DNA of 64,000 nt from Candidatus Woesearchaeota archaeon (GTDB lineage Archaea; Nanobdellota; Nanobdellia; Woesearchaeales; B29-G15). This document shows positions 19,827-28,826 of the stretch, one piece after another. The position numbers were made by a program, and so were the translations under genes. How positions within the stretch are numbered: position 1 is the stretch's first letter; each line of letters starts with the position of its first letter. The stretch is taken from contig JAFCCU010000003.1 of assembly GCA_017610005.1 (NCBI GenBank), positions 1 to 64,000 of the forward strand, written 5' to 3'. Below the pieces are notes generated by a model. That model was given only the letters and a program-made list of their open reading frames with translations. It made no database searches and was not told the DNA's origin.

Positions 19827-20537
19827 ATGGCGTATACGAAACGACATGATGGAAGAAAAATGGATGAAACAAGACCAGTCGAAGCAGAGGTTGGCGTTAT
19901 TAAAAACGCAGACGGATCTGCAAGATTTAAGATTGGTGATACAGAAGCTTATGCAGCTGTTTACGGTCCACGAGAACTTTACCCAAGCTTTCTTAAAAAC
20001 CCTTCACAAGGAACTTTAAGATGCTATTACAATATGTTACCTTTCTCAGGAATGGGCAACAGAGTAAGACCTGGACCAAGCAGACGCTCAAAGGAAATTT
20101 CTTTAGTTACTCACAATTGCTTTCAACCAATTGTTGACTTAAGAGCATTTCCAAATACTGTTGTAGATGTTTACATTGAATTAACAGATACAGATGCAGG
20201 CAGTAGATGTGCTGGAATCTGTGCAGCTTCAATGGCTCTTGCTCACGCAGGCGTACCAATGAAGGATTTAGTTTCTGCAGTTTCAGGGGGGAAGGTAGGA
20301 AAGTCAGTATTAGTTGATCTTGACTATAAAGAAGAGGCTTACGAAAATGAAGAAGTTTCAGACATGCCAGTTGCAGTCTTACCAAGAACTGGGGAGATTG
20401 TACTTTTACAGATGGATGGTAAAATATCAGTAGATGAAATCAAGAAGGCCTTGAAAATATTAAAAAAGCCAATTGAAAAAATCTACGAATTGCAAAAGAC
20501 AGCATTAAAAAATAGCTTTACAGGTGGCGAAAAATGA
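19827..20537 (+). CDS. rrp41: Exosome complex exonuclease Rrp41
   Basis: RNase PH fold: 'HDGRKMDETRPVEAEVGV...GSARFKIGDTEAYAAVYGPRE'. Confidence 0.95.
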   Translation: MAYTKRHDGRKMDETRPVEAEVGVIKNADGSARFKIGDTEAYAAVYGPRELYPSFLKNPSQGTLRCYYNMLPFSGMGNRVRPGPSRRSKEISLVTHNCFQPIVDLRAFPNTVVDVYIELTDTDAGSRCAGICAASMALAHAGVPMKDLVSAVSGGKVGKSVLVDLDYKEEAYENEEVSDMPVAVLPRTGEIVLLQMDGKISVDEIKKALKILKKPIEKIYELQKTALKNSFTGGEK

Positions 20538-21343
20538 CTAGAACCAATGTAAACAAAAGTTTTAGAGCACACCTGCTAAATAAACTCCAAACAGACTACA
20601 GATTTGACAACAGGAAAAAGGAAGAATACAGAGATATCAAAGTCGAATTAGGGGTTATCTCAAAAGCAGAAGGTTCATGTAGAGTTACTCTAGGCGATAC
20701 AATCGTTCTAGCAGGAACAAAGCTAGGTATTGAAAGACCATACCCAGACAGACCAGACACTGGTTCAATTACAGTTAACGCTGAGCTTTTACCAATGTCT
20801 TCACCTGACTTTGAATCTGGACCACCAGGTATTCAATCAATTGAACTGGCACGTGTTGTTGACAGATCAATTAGAGAAGGTGGCGCAATTGATTTTAAGA
20901 AACTATCAATTGAGCATGGCGAAAAAGCATGGTTTGTATTTATTGATATTGTATCGATGAATAATGACGGCAACTTAATGGATGCAGCATGCCTTGCAGC
21001 AACAGGAGCTCTCCTAAACACAAAGTATCCAAATGTTAAAGATGGAATTATTGATTACAAGAACCATGGAAAGGATCTTGAAATTGAAGCCCAGCCACTA
21101 CTGGTTACTGTTAATAAAATCGGAGATTCTTTATTTGTTGACGCTTTAAGAGCTGAAGAACCTTACATTGAAGCGCGCCTAAGCATAGGTATCTTAGATG
21201 ATAAGGGGACTATTTGTGCTCTCCAGAAAGGGGGAACTACTCCATTTACTGAAGAAGAAATTGCAAAAGCTCTTGACCTTGCTATATTAAAGAGCAAAGA
21301 ATTACGAAAAGCATTGAAAGGTGGTAAGACTGGAAAAAAGTGA
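20534..21343 (+). CDS. rrp42: Exosome complex component Rrp42
   Basis: 'RFDNRKKEEYRDIKVELGVISKAEGSCRVTLGDTIVLAGTKLGI'. Confidence 0.95.
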   Translation: MTRTNVNKSFRAHLLNKLQTDYRFDNRKKEEYRDIKVELGVISKAEGSCRVTLGDTIVLAGTKLGIERPYPDRPDTGSITVNAELLPMSSPDFESGPPGIQSIELARVVDRSIREGGAIDFKKLSIEHGEKAWFVFIDIVSMNNDGNLMDAACLAATGALLNTKYPNVKDGIIDYKNHGKDLEIEAQPLLVTVNKIGDSLFVDALRAEEPYIEARLSIGILDDKGTICALQKGGTTPFTEEEIAKALDLAILKSKELRKALKGGKTGKK

Positions 21344-21536
21344 CCATACAAAATTTGAGAAATCAAGGATGATTGGATCAAGAGCTCTCCAACTAGCAAT
21401 GGGGGCACCATTCCTTATTAAGCTTGAAAAAAAAGACTTAGAAAAGCTTCAGTATAGCGTAATCAAAATTGCTGAACTTGAGTATGAGGAAGGAGTCTTA
21501 CCAATCTCTATTAAAAGGCCTATGCCTGTAGAATAA
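21321..21536 (+). CDS. rpoK: DNA-directed RNA polymerase subunit Rpo6/RpoK, GTG start
   Basis: 'TKFEKSRMIGSRALQLAMGAPFLI...EGVLPISIKRPMP'. Confidence 0.85.
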   Translation: MVRLEKSDHTKFEKSRMIGSRALQLAMGAPFLIKLEKKDLEKLQYSVIKIAELEYEEGVLPISIKRPMPVE

Positions 21537-21568
21537 CTTTTTATATTTCTTCTTTTTTCTTTTAGTTA

Positions 21569-21813
21569 ATGGGCCCGTATGTTTTACATATTATTGCAGA
21601 TGGTGTAAATATAGAGAGGTTTTTAATAGATTAAAGGACAATCTAAGTGGAATTAACGAAATTTATGATAGAGGGATAGTTGTTCCTGATAAAGCGTTTT
21701 GTGGCTGGACAGGGTCTACTAATGAACAAATCCAAAGCTCAGTTACTGGCAGAAGACCGTGGATGGGATTTCGCTTGTTTAACAGAAACCTTTATAACTC
21801 TATGGTTATTTAA
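21569..21813 (+). other. Unexplained unit: frameshifted small gene or structured RNA
   Basis: TATA-like tttatattt (21539-21547) ~25 bp before ATG 21569; 80-codon open frame 21571-21813 (VCFTYYCRWCKYREVFNRLKDNL...) with no usable start in its frame. Confidence 0.35.
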
Positions 21814-21846
21814 TTTACCACCTAGTAAATAGAATCACCAATTAAA

Positions 21847-22419
21847 ATGGATTCAGTATTCAAAAACAACGCATTTAGGATTCTTGAGCTCTTCTTTGAA
21901 GAACCTTTAAAGAATTTCTCAGCAAGAGGTATCGCAAGAGCCTTGAAATTAAGCCATGGAACTGTACTTAAATATCTAAAAGAGATGGTTGGGCTTAAAC
22001 TAATTTTAATTAATGATACAACTCTTTACCCCACTTTTCATGCAAATAGGATGGGGAAGAAATTTATGACTTACAAGCGTAATTTAAATCTACATAAAAT
22101 CAAAGAATCTGGGCTTATTAATTATATCTGGAAAGAGACATTTGCCAACACAATTATTCTATTTGGAAGCATAGCAAAAGGAGAAGATACTAAAGAAAGC
22201 GACATTGACATATTTGTTGAAGCAAAAGACCAAGAAATAAAATTAGATAAATATGAGAGAATCTTTAACAAAGAAATAAACCTCCTTTTTGAGCCATTTA
22301 TTGAAAATCTTCCGGAAGAACTTGCCATGAATATAATAAATGGAGTTGTTTTAGATGGGAGTATAGAATGGAGACGAGCTGGGAGAAATGCCAAGAGAAA
22401 GGAATCATTAAAAAAATAG
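21847..22419 (+). CDS. wHTH-MNT type nucleotidyltransferase (MntA antitoxin-like)
   Basis: N-terminal wHTH; 'IILFGSIAKGEDTKESDIDIFVEA' GSxxxG-DxD motif. Confidence 0.85.
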   Translation: MDSVFKNNAFRILELFFEEPLKNFSARGIARALKLSHGTVLKYLKEMVGLKLILINDTTLYPTFHANRMGKKFMTYKRNLNLHKIKESGLINYIWKETFANTIILFGSIAKGEDTKESDIDIFVEAKDQEIKLDKYERIFNKEINLLFEPFIENLPEELAMNIINGVVLDGSIEWRRAGRNAKRKESLKK

Positions 22420-22778
22420 TCCCAAATCCCAAAAGGGGGGAGCGTCTTAAGCAAATGGCCCTTCTAAGACTAGAATTCTGGGATAAGAATATCCTAAACA
22501 AATTCATTCCTATGAAAGTTGAAGGATTCTATGAAATAATTAAAGAACTAATCCTTACCCTAATGCTAAAAACAGGATTTAATTCAACAAATCATTTATG
22601 TTTAATTGAATTTCTAAGAGAATATTATCCAATTTTAGATGCAGAAAGATTGAATAAGCTACGGAAAGTTAGAAATGAAATTAATTATAGGGGGGCAAAA
22701 GTGAATAATGAATACTTTCTTGAAAATGAAGAAGAATTTAAACTTATTATAAAAAAACTTATAAAAATAATTAATTAA
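22368..22778 (+). CDS. HEPN-domain protein paired with MNT nucleotidyltransferase
   Basis: All-alpha protein with 'LRKVRNEINYRG' near C-terminus; overlaps upstream MNT gene. Confidence 0.65.
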   Translation: METSWEKCQEKGIIKKIVPNPKRGERLKQMALLRLEFWDKNILNKFIPMKVEGFYEIIKELILTLMLKTGFNSTNHLCLIEFLREYYPILDAERLNKLRKVRNEINYRGAKVNNEYFLENEEEFKLIIKKLIKIIN

Positions 22779-23392
22779 TGCTTATACCTTCCGCGAGCTT
22801 CAACACTAACTAGTCTTTTTAGAACTAAATCTGCTTTTTCATAGTTTTTCCTGTAAGCTTTTTCAACTAATTTAAACGCCTTCTCCCAAAACCCATAATG
22901 CTTACTTTCCAAAGCTTGTTTTAACACGTGAAGTTCAACTGCAAAATCTTCAACTTTTTGCGAATAAAACGAAAGCCCAAAGTCAATTAAAAAAAGCTTA
23001 TCATTCCAAATCATATTGCTAGTTGTTAAATCCCCATGAATAACTCCATTTGCATGAAGCTTTGCAACAGCCTTCCCAATCTCAGTGCAAATTTTCTTCA
23101 TATTTTTCTTGTCAAGAAATGTTGCCAGTTTCTCTCCTTTAATATGCTCCATTTCAAGAATCATATTTTTATCATCTAATTTAATCAACTTTGGAACATT
23201 AATCTCCAGACTCCAGACTCCAGACTCCAGACTGGAAAGCTTTTCTAAAAGCTTTCCCTCTCTTCTAGTTCTAGTCTTTCGAAGCTCTTCATCTAATTCC
23301 TTTATTCTATAAGTTTTAGAAATCCTTTCTTTTCTCAAAGTCTTCCCATCGCTGTATATCTTTGCTTCAGCCCCTTGGGCGATTTGTTTCAT
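22775..23392 (-). CDS. bud32: KEOPS-associated protein kinase Bud32
   Basis: 'IAQGAEAKIY', 'VIHGDLTTSNMIW', 'LIDFGLSFYS', 'VEARGRYKH'. Confidence 0.93.
   Translation of the reverse strand: MKQIAQGAEAKIYSDGKTLRKERISKTYRIKELDEELRKTRTRREGKLLEKLSSLESGVWSLEINVPKLIKLDDKNMILEMEHIKGEKLATFLDKKNMKKICTEIGKAVAKLHANGVIHGDLTTSNMIWNDKLFLIDFGLSFYSQKVEDFAVELHVLKQALESKHYGFWEKAFKLVEKAYRKNYEKADLVLKRLVSVEARGRYKH
23205..23232. repeat. Four copies of heptamer CTCCAGA within bud32 coding sequence
   Basis: (CTCCAGA)x4 read directly; encodes SLESGVWSLE on minus strand. Confidence 0.97.
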
Positions 23393-23438
23393 AAAACAGG
23401 GGTTAGAGTTTTAAGTTAAATATATTTCTCTTCTCCCA

Positions 23439-24179
23439 ATGGAATTAGACAAACTAATTCACTTCACACTAGCCCCAGAGGTCAACTTAGATAACACTCC
23501 AATAAAACCCGCTGTGTCTGAGACTGAGATTGCAACATTTTGGGAGGGATATCAAAGGATAAACCCAGAATCTTTCAATGGAAAGATACTTTATTCTTCC
23601 CATAAAGAAATAGATATTTCGGGGGACAAAGCAATTATCACCCTCCATGAAGGGGATTATGCCTACTGTATGTACCTAATGGCTCATCAAATGGTGAACC
23701 TCCATTTAACTGTTGCTCCAGTCACTATACCAATAACTTCAGATGGATTCTCTGTTTATGGAAGGCAAGCTAAGCACACAGCCCATGGTGAAAAGATACT
23801 GGCGCTTGGTGGGGGACTGATAAAAGCAGACATTCAAGGCAATAGCTTAGAAGCCGGAGTTTGGAGAGAATTAAGTGAAGAATCAGGATTACAACATCCT
23901 CAGCATACAATCAATCAAGGTCTCATCGGAGCATATATTTACTCCCAAATCCCTACCTTACTAATTGTCCATTACTGTATGCTCAACCTAAAGAAAGACC
24001 AAGTTGCTGTACTATTTGAATCGCATAATGGGGCACTAAGAACAGCAGGAAAGCTTCCTGAAATAGAAGACCTACTATTTATTCACCGAAATAACCTTAA
24101 GACATTCTTTGAAGATCCTAATGTCTCTCCCTATATCCCTCCTGCTGCTAAAGAACTTCATTACAGAAAAATGAAGTAA
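23439..24179 (+). CDS. Nudix-like hydrolase
   Basis: 'ALGGGLIKADIQGNSLEAGVWRELSEESGL' resembles Nudix box. Confidence 0.65.
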   Translation: MELDKLIHFTLAPEVNLDNTPIKPAVSETEIATFWEGYQRINPESFNGKILYSSHKEIDISGDKAIITLHEGDYAYCMYLMAHQMVNLHLTVAPVTIPITSDGFSVYGRQAKHTAHGEKILALGGGLIKADIQGNSLEAGVWRELSEESGLQHPQHTINQGLIGAYIYSQIPTLLIVHYCMLNLKKDQVAVLFESHNGALRTAGKLPEIEDLLFIHRNNLKTFFEDPNVSPYIPPAAKELHYRKMK

Positions 24180-24191
24180 ATTTGTCAAAAA

Positions 24192-24458
24192 CCACCAGTG
24201 AATACACGAAAAAACACAAAGTGTTTTTTGTACCTTAGAAATTGTTACAATTTCAAAGACACTGGTGGCATGTTGAAAAGCTCGCTCGCTGTTGAGTGGT
24301 TCAACTGAAAAGCTTTGCTTCTCAGAGTGCTAAAAATCTTTGATTTTTCAGCATTTGAGCACACAGAATTCCACCTAGACCACCCTTCAATACAAATAGA
24401 AATCTCGATTTCTGTTGTCCTAGAAATGCTTTGCATTTCCATGAGAAGGGTGGAATTC
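24192..24458. other. Cluster of nested inverted repeats (two branched stem systems plus a third hairpin)
   Basis: CCACCAGTG/CACTGGTGG enclosing AAAAAACAC/GTGTTTTTT and GAAATTG/CAATTTC; GAATTCCACC/GGTGGAATTC enclosing AGAAATC/GATTTCT and GAAATGC/GCATTTC; AAAAATC/GATTTTT between. Confidence 0.9.
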
Positions 24459-24474
24459 TTTTGTTTAAAAACTT

Positions 24475-25419
24475 TTATTGAAATCTCATTAATTGAGTCA
24501 TTAATGTTGAGACAAGCGCCATTGTTGATACGCTCCCTGCAAGAAATTTTGAATATCTTCTTGATACATCAGTAAAACCTAAATGTAGATTATTCTTACT
24601 CGTAAAATCATCAAATCCTTCTTTTGCCCAAGGAACCGCAAAAAGATTTCTATTTTGCTTTTGACCTAAAGCTTCCTGCCACATATCAATTACTTGATTA
24701 ACAGTAAGATTAACTGGTACTTCATATATCACATCAAGTGCATTTGAATAAGGATTCTCTGCAATTCCAATCATCTTCATTCCATTTTCATCAACATTAT
24801 ATCTTGATGGTCCAAGCTCATTTAACATATCACATAAAATACCATTTGAGAAAACATCAAGGGTTCTATCTTTCTCAGTTGCATGCCAATACCTACTAGT
24901 ACCCCCAATGTGAGCTAAATCTCCTTCTCCAAACCCATACCCTTTTGCCCCAATAATTGTTTGATTATCAGTAGTTCTAACCATAACAACTAATCCTATT
25001 GTCTTTAGATATTGCTCGGGAGTTAAAATTATTTGGGCCTCAGTTTTACTTTCATCTGGCATAGTATAAGAAAGGGGTCTTTGAGCCAAGCTTTGGGAAC
25101 TACTAGTTACCCCTAATTGAACTTCTAACCCTTCTCCTGTAAGCTCAATGTCTTGAATGTAAAAAACAGCTTCTTGCCAGCCACCATATTGATTTTGTAA
25201 AACATCTAATGGAATGCCTGCGGAGTTGATTTGTGCAATCCTCTCTAAATCTTCCCTTAAAAAATCTCCCTCAGGCTCACTTAATCTGTCCCAAGCAATA
25301 TGAATATTTTCAGGAGAAATTCCTCTTCCAATTTCAATATTTGCTTGATCAAGGTTTTTATAAAAAATATTAGGATCCATAAGAACAAGAAGTGAAAGTA
25401 GATTTAAAAACTTAACCAT
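24475..25419 (-). CDS. Hypothetical protein
   Basis: 314-aa ORF; start could be internal MDPNIFYKN. Confidence 0.6.
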   Translation of the reverse strand: MVKFLNLLSLLVLMDPNIFYKNLDQANIEIGRGISPENIHIAWDRLSEPEGDFLREDLERIAQINSAGIPLDVLQNQYGGWQEAVFYIQDIELTGEGLEVQLGVTSSSQSLAQRPLSYTMPDESKTEAQIILTPEQYLKTIGLVVMVRTTDNQTIIGAKGYGFGEGDLAHIGGTSRYWHATEKDRTLDVFSNGILCDMLNELGPSRYNVDENGMKMIGIAENPYSNALDVIYEVPVNLTVNQVIDMWQEALGQKQNRNLFAVPWAKEGFDDFTSKNNLHLGFTDVSRRYSKFLAGSVSTMALVSTLMTQLMRFQ

Positions 25420-25456
25420 AAACCTTATAACTTATTACTTAAGAATAAAGCTTGAT

Positions 25457-25529
25457 AGCCCCATAGTGTAGCGGCCCATCATCTTCGGTTCTGGGCCGAA
25501 GGACCTCGGTTCGAATCCGGGTGGGGCTA
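25457..25529 (+). tRNA. tRNA-Gln (anticodon CUG)
   Basis: Acceptor AGCCCCA/TGGGGCT, anticodon stem TTCGG/CCGAA with loop TTCTGGG, T-arm CTCGG-TTCGAAT-CCGGG; no encoded CCA. Confidence 0.92.
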
Positions 25530-25539
25530 TTTCTTTTTT
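25526..25539. repeat. Casposon target-site duplication, left copy (GCTATTTCTTTTTT)
   Basis: Identical to 44824..44837, flush with TIR. Confidence 0.95.
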
Positions 25540-25570
25540 GGGATATATACATCTCTGAAAAAGGAAACGC
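25540..25570 (+). repeat. Casposon terminal inverted repeat, left
   Basis: gggatatatacatctctgaaaaaggaaacgc, reverse complement of 44793..44823. Confidence 0.97.
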
Positions 25571-25700
25571 TATTTATAAATCAAATAATTTATATAGAGA
25601 TTTCTATACCCCTCTTATTGTGTTAAGACAGGTTTAAAACATTATAATTATTACAAATGTTATGGAGACAAAATTTATTCCTGCTTAAAAATAGTTTATT

Positions 25701-28700
25701 TTACTCGAAACCGTTTAGAAGTTTCCAAACATCTTTGGATTGTTTTTCAGATAGCTTTGACTTACTTGACTTCCATTCTTTTTGATCAAGGTCATTCAAC
25801 CAAGATCTAATTTGTTTAAACGTCTTTAATTTTTTAATTTTATCAGGGTGTTTCACACCTAATTCTTGAGCTATTTTTCTAGGAACTCCAGCCATTCTTA
25901 AAATAGTTGCTTCTTTATTTGAAACACCATAGTATAACATTGCAGGAATATGTCCAACTGTTTCTATATCTTCCGTTTTCTTACCAAATAAAGATACTTT
26001 TTGAAGAGCACTCATCCCCCAAGACAATTGACCAACTAATGTAGAATGAATGTATTGACTTGCATTAAGTATTCTCTCATTAGGATCTTCTACATGAGAG
26101 AAATATTTAGAAGAAATTTCTTCAACATTTTTACCTAAAACCCAATCTTTTATTAATTCTGCAATAGCAGCAGTGTCAAGGTCACCTGGTCTATTTGTTC
26201 TTGTTAAATCTAACTCGGGGATTCCTGATAATAAATCAATCATATTTTTCAACGTATCTGATTTTGGATCAAATAAATTACCTTTATTCCATTTTGAAAT
26301 TTCATTAAATAACTCTCTTCTTGCAAAAAGCAGATCTACACTCATAGAACTAAAACCAGTTCCATCAATAAGTTCAACAATTTTCTTTGTTTTTGTTTTA
26401 CTTTTGATTTGATTTAAGTAAATATTTGCAATTTGTAATAATTTACGACCTGCTTCTAAATCTGTTTGATTTATTTGATAATATGCAAGACTAGATAGTA
26501 AAACATCTTCTATATCTGATTCAGTATTATTATAACCTGATACTGAGACTGTATGAAAAATATATTGTAGAAACTTGGATAATGCTGGATAATTATGAAC
26601 AAATTTTAATCCAAATTTTTCATCAAGCTCATTAATAGTATTCAATTCTTTTGATATAGAACTAATTAAATGATTAGCTTCTTTTTGTAGATAATTTTCA
26701 TATTTTTTAACTTGCTCATTTGTTGAATAACTGAATAATATTAGTCCGAGATTATCCATTAATGCCCTTCCCGCTCTTCCGGCAATATTCCAAAATTCAC
26801 TATAATCAAGATCTTCTTGTCTATTTGTTTTCATATTGTAGCGAGTAACTTTTTCTACAACTACTGTTCTGATAGGAAAATTAACACCTTGAGCTAAAGT
26901 AGTTGTTGCAAATACTAATTTGATATCTCCATCTGAAACTAATTTTTCAATTAAAAATCTAACTTCTTGAGATAATCCTGCGTGATGAAATGCAACTCCT
27001 TTTTTCAATGATTTTGTAAGAACATGATTTTCTCCTAATTCATCGGCAACATAATCAATTGTCAATTTATGCAAATCTGTTAGTGAAGGTTTATCATCAA
27101 GTATATTCAGTATTTCCATTGAATATTTAAGACATTTTTTTCTACTTGGACATAAATGAATCGCTCTTCCTTTTTCCATAAATGATAGTGCTGCAGAAAG
27201 TGCCACGTTGGATTTACTTTTAGTTTTAAAAATATATTTTGATTTAACTTTAAAATCGTGCTTATCCTTCACATCAGAACAGTGCGCGCTTGGTAGGGTT
27301 GTTAATTTTAAACCTCTGTTTGTTGTCCTTCCTTCATAAGTTACTACTGCAGTTATCCTTTCACTTGGTTTCCAATCAACTTTTATTGCATTACTATTAT
27401 CTTTTCCTAACCAGTTTCCGATTTCTTCAGCATTACTTAGAAATGGTGTTAATAACATAAATTTAGTCTCGGTTTTTTCTCGTGAAATTGATGCGAGGAA
27501 TAATTCAAGAGTGCTCCCTCTGTTCTTATTACCTATATTATGTGCTTCATCGGCAACAACTAAAGAAATTTTTTCTACGCTCGGATGTTTTGTCCTGATT
27601 AACAAGTCTAATTTTTCAGGAGTTGAAATTAAAACATCAAAGTCTTCTCTAAGATAAATATCTTCAGTTGGGCTAATTTCAAAAACAGGTACTGCACACT
27701 CCACATTATATCCTAATGGCACTAAATCTTGTCTTAGTTGCAGTGTTGTTTGATTAACAAGTGCTCTTGTAGGAACCACATAAACAACTTTATGTTCGGG
27801 GTTTAGTGCAAGTGCTTGAATTATGCTGAATTCCGCAAGGAGTGTTTTTCCTGCACTCGTAGGCATTTCCAGAACAACACATTTTTTACCAACATCAAAT
27901 AAGTTTTGTCTTATGGCATCTCTTTGCGAAGGCCATAATTCCATTATAGGTTTATTTTCCTTTGAAGTTAATTGTTTAACAAACTCTCGAATTTTCTGAC
28001 CTACTGAACTTGTAGTATACCAAATACAGTTTTCTATGTGTTTTATACAACCAAGATATAACATATCTGCTAAATGTTCTATGTGGGTATCTCTTGTTAC
28101 TCTTAATGCTGTAATTGCTCGATTATAAAATTTTTTAACTTGAATAATTGGATCTTTAGATCCTCCTTCAATAATATATGAAGATGAAATTTCGATTATT
28201 TTTGCTAAATTATAATATGCAATTAACGAACCAATTAAACTCATAGAGGTTGTGGATTTTTCATCATTTGATTTAAGATATTTTCCTTCCAATTCTTTTT
28301 GTAATTCTCTTAAGTCATGGATGATGTTGGTCGCATTTTCAATATCTGTCCAGCCATTACTTTTTCTAGTTAATAATATAAACGCTGTAAGTATTGATTG
28401 ATAAACTTTCTTTGACCAGTCAAGTTCATCGATTTTTATTTCAAAATCTCGAAGTAAAAGTCTTATTTCTGAATTTCTCTCTGCAAGAATTCCTGAAACT
28501 GATAAATAAAAATAATTCTCTAAAGATTTATTTTTATTGACTTTTAACTCATCTCTTCTAAGAATAAAAGATCTTTGAAAATAATTTTTATAAGAAGATA
28601 TATTATTTAACAAGAATTCAGAACCTATACTTTCAATAGTCTTTGAAATTAAATGTTTATCTTCCTTAGTAACGAATTTTTTTGTTTCATCTACATCAAC

Positions 28701-28826
28701 AAGTTCATTTTCTATGAATTCTAAATGAGAAACATCAATTGTTTTATTTATACCTAAATCTGTTATTAGAGCTTCAACATACTCGTCATATTCATTCAAA
28801 TTTGTCATGTTTTGATGCCTCTTCAT
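25701..28826 (-). CDS. Ski2-like SF2 helicase, HamB-like (Hachiman-type defence)
   Basis: 'LEMPTSAGKTLLAEF' Walker A, 'VVADEAHNIG', 'NIAGRAGRAL'; overlaps HamA-like gene. Confidence 0.75.
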   Translation of the reverse strand: MKRHQNMTNLNEYDEYVEALITDLGINKTIDVSHLEFIENELVDVDETKKFVTKEDKHLISKTIESIGSEFLLNNISSYKNYFQRSFILRRDELKVNKNKSLENYFYLSVSGILAERNSEIRLLLRDFEIKIDELDWSKKVYQSILTAFILLTRKSNGWTDIENATNIIHDLRELQKELEGKYLKSNDEKSTTSMSLIGSLIAYYNLAKIIEISSSYIIEGGSKDPIIQVKKFYNRAITALRVTRDTHIEHLADMLYLGCIKHIENCIWYTTSSVGQKIREFVKQLTSKENKPIMELWPSQRDAIRQNLFDVGKKCVVLEMPTSAGKTLLAEFSIIQALALNPEHKVVYVVPTRALVNQTTLQLRQDLVPLGYNVECAVPVFEISPTEDIYLREDFDVLISTPEKLDLLIRTKHPSVEKISLVVADEAHNIGNKNRGSTLELFLASISREKTETKFMLLTPFLSNAEEIGNWLGKDNSNAIKVDWKPSERITAVVTYEGRTTNRGLKLTTLPSAHCSDVKDKHDFKVKSKYIFKTKSKSNVALSAALSFMEKGRAIHLCPSRKKCLKYSMEILNILDDKPSLTDLHKLTIDYVADELGENHVLTKSLKKGVAFHHAGLSQEVRFLIEKLVSDGDIKLVFATTTLAQGVNFPIRTVVVEKVTRYNMKTNRQEDLDYSEFWNIAGRAGRALMDNLGLILFSYSTNEQVKKYENYLQKEANHLISSISKELNTINELDEKFGLKFVHNYPALSKFLQYIFHTVSVSGYNNTESDIEDVLLSSLAYYQINQTDLEAGRKLLQIANIYLNQIKSKTKTKKIVELIDGTGFSSMSVDLLFARRELFNEISKWNKGNLFDPKSDTLKNMIDLLSGIPELDLTRTNRPGDLDTAAIAELIKDWVLGKNVEEISSKYFSHVEDPNERILNASQYIHSTLVGQLSWGMSALQKVSLFGKKTEDIETVGHIPAMLYYGVSNKEATILRMAGVPRKIAQELGVKHPDKIKKLKTFKQIRSWLNDLDQKEWKSSKSKLSEKQSKDVWKLLNGFE

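Noticed and set aside
21569-21813. RNase P RNA or SRP RNA
   Set aside because: No recognisable conserved RNase P (GAGGAAAGUC, ACAGAA with proper context) or SRP helix 8 motifs; left as unassigned.
24192-24458. Simple bidirectional terminator
   Set aside because: Too many and too structured stems for a terminator alone; kept as a finding rather than annotated as terminator.
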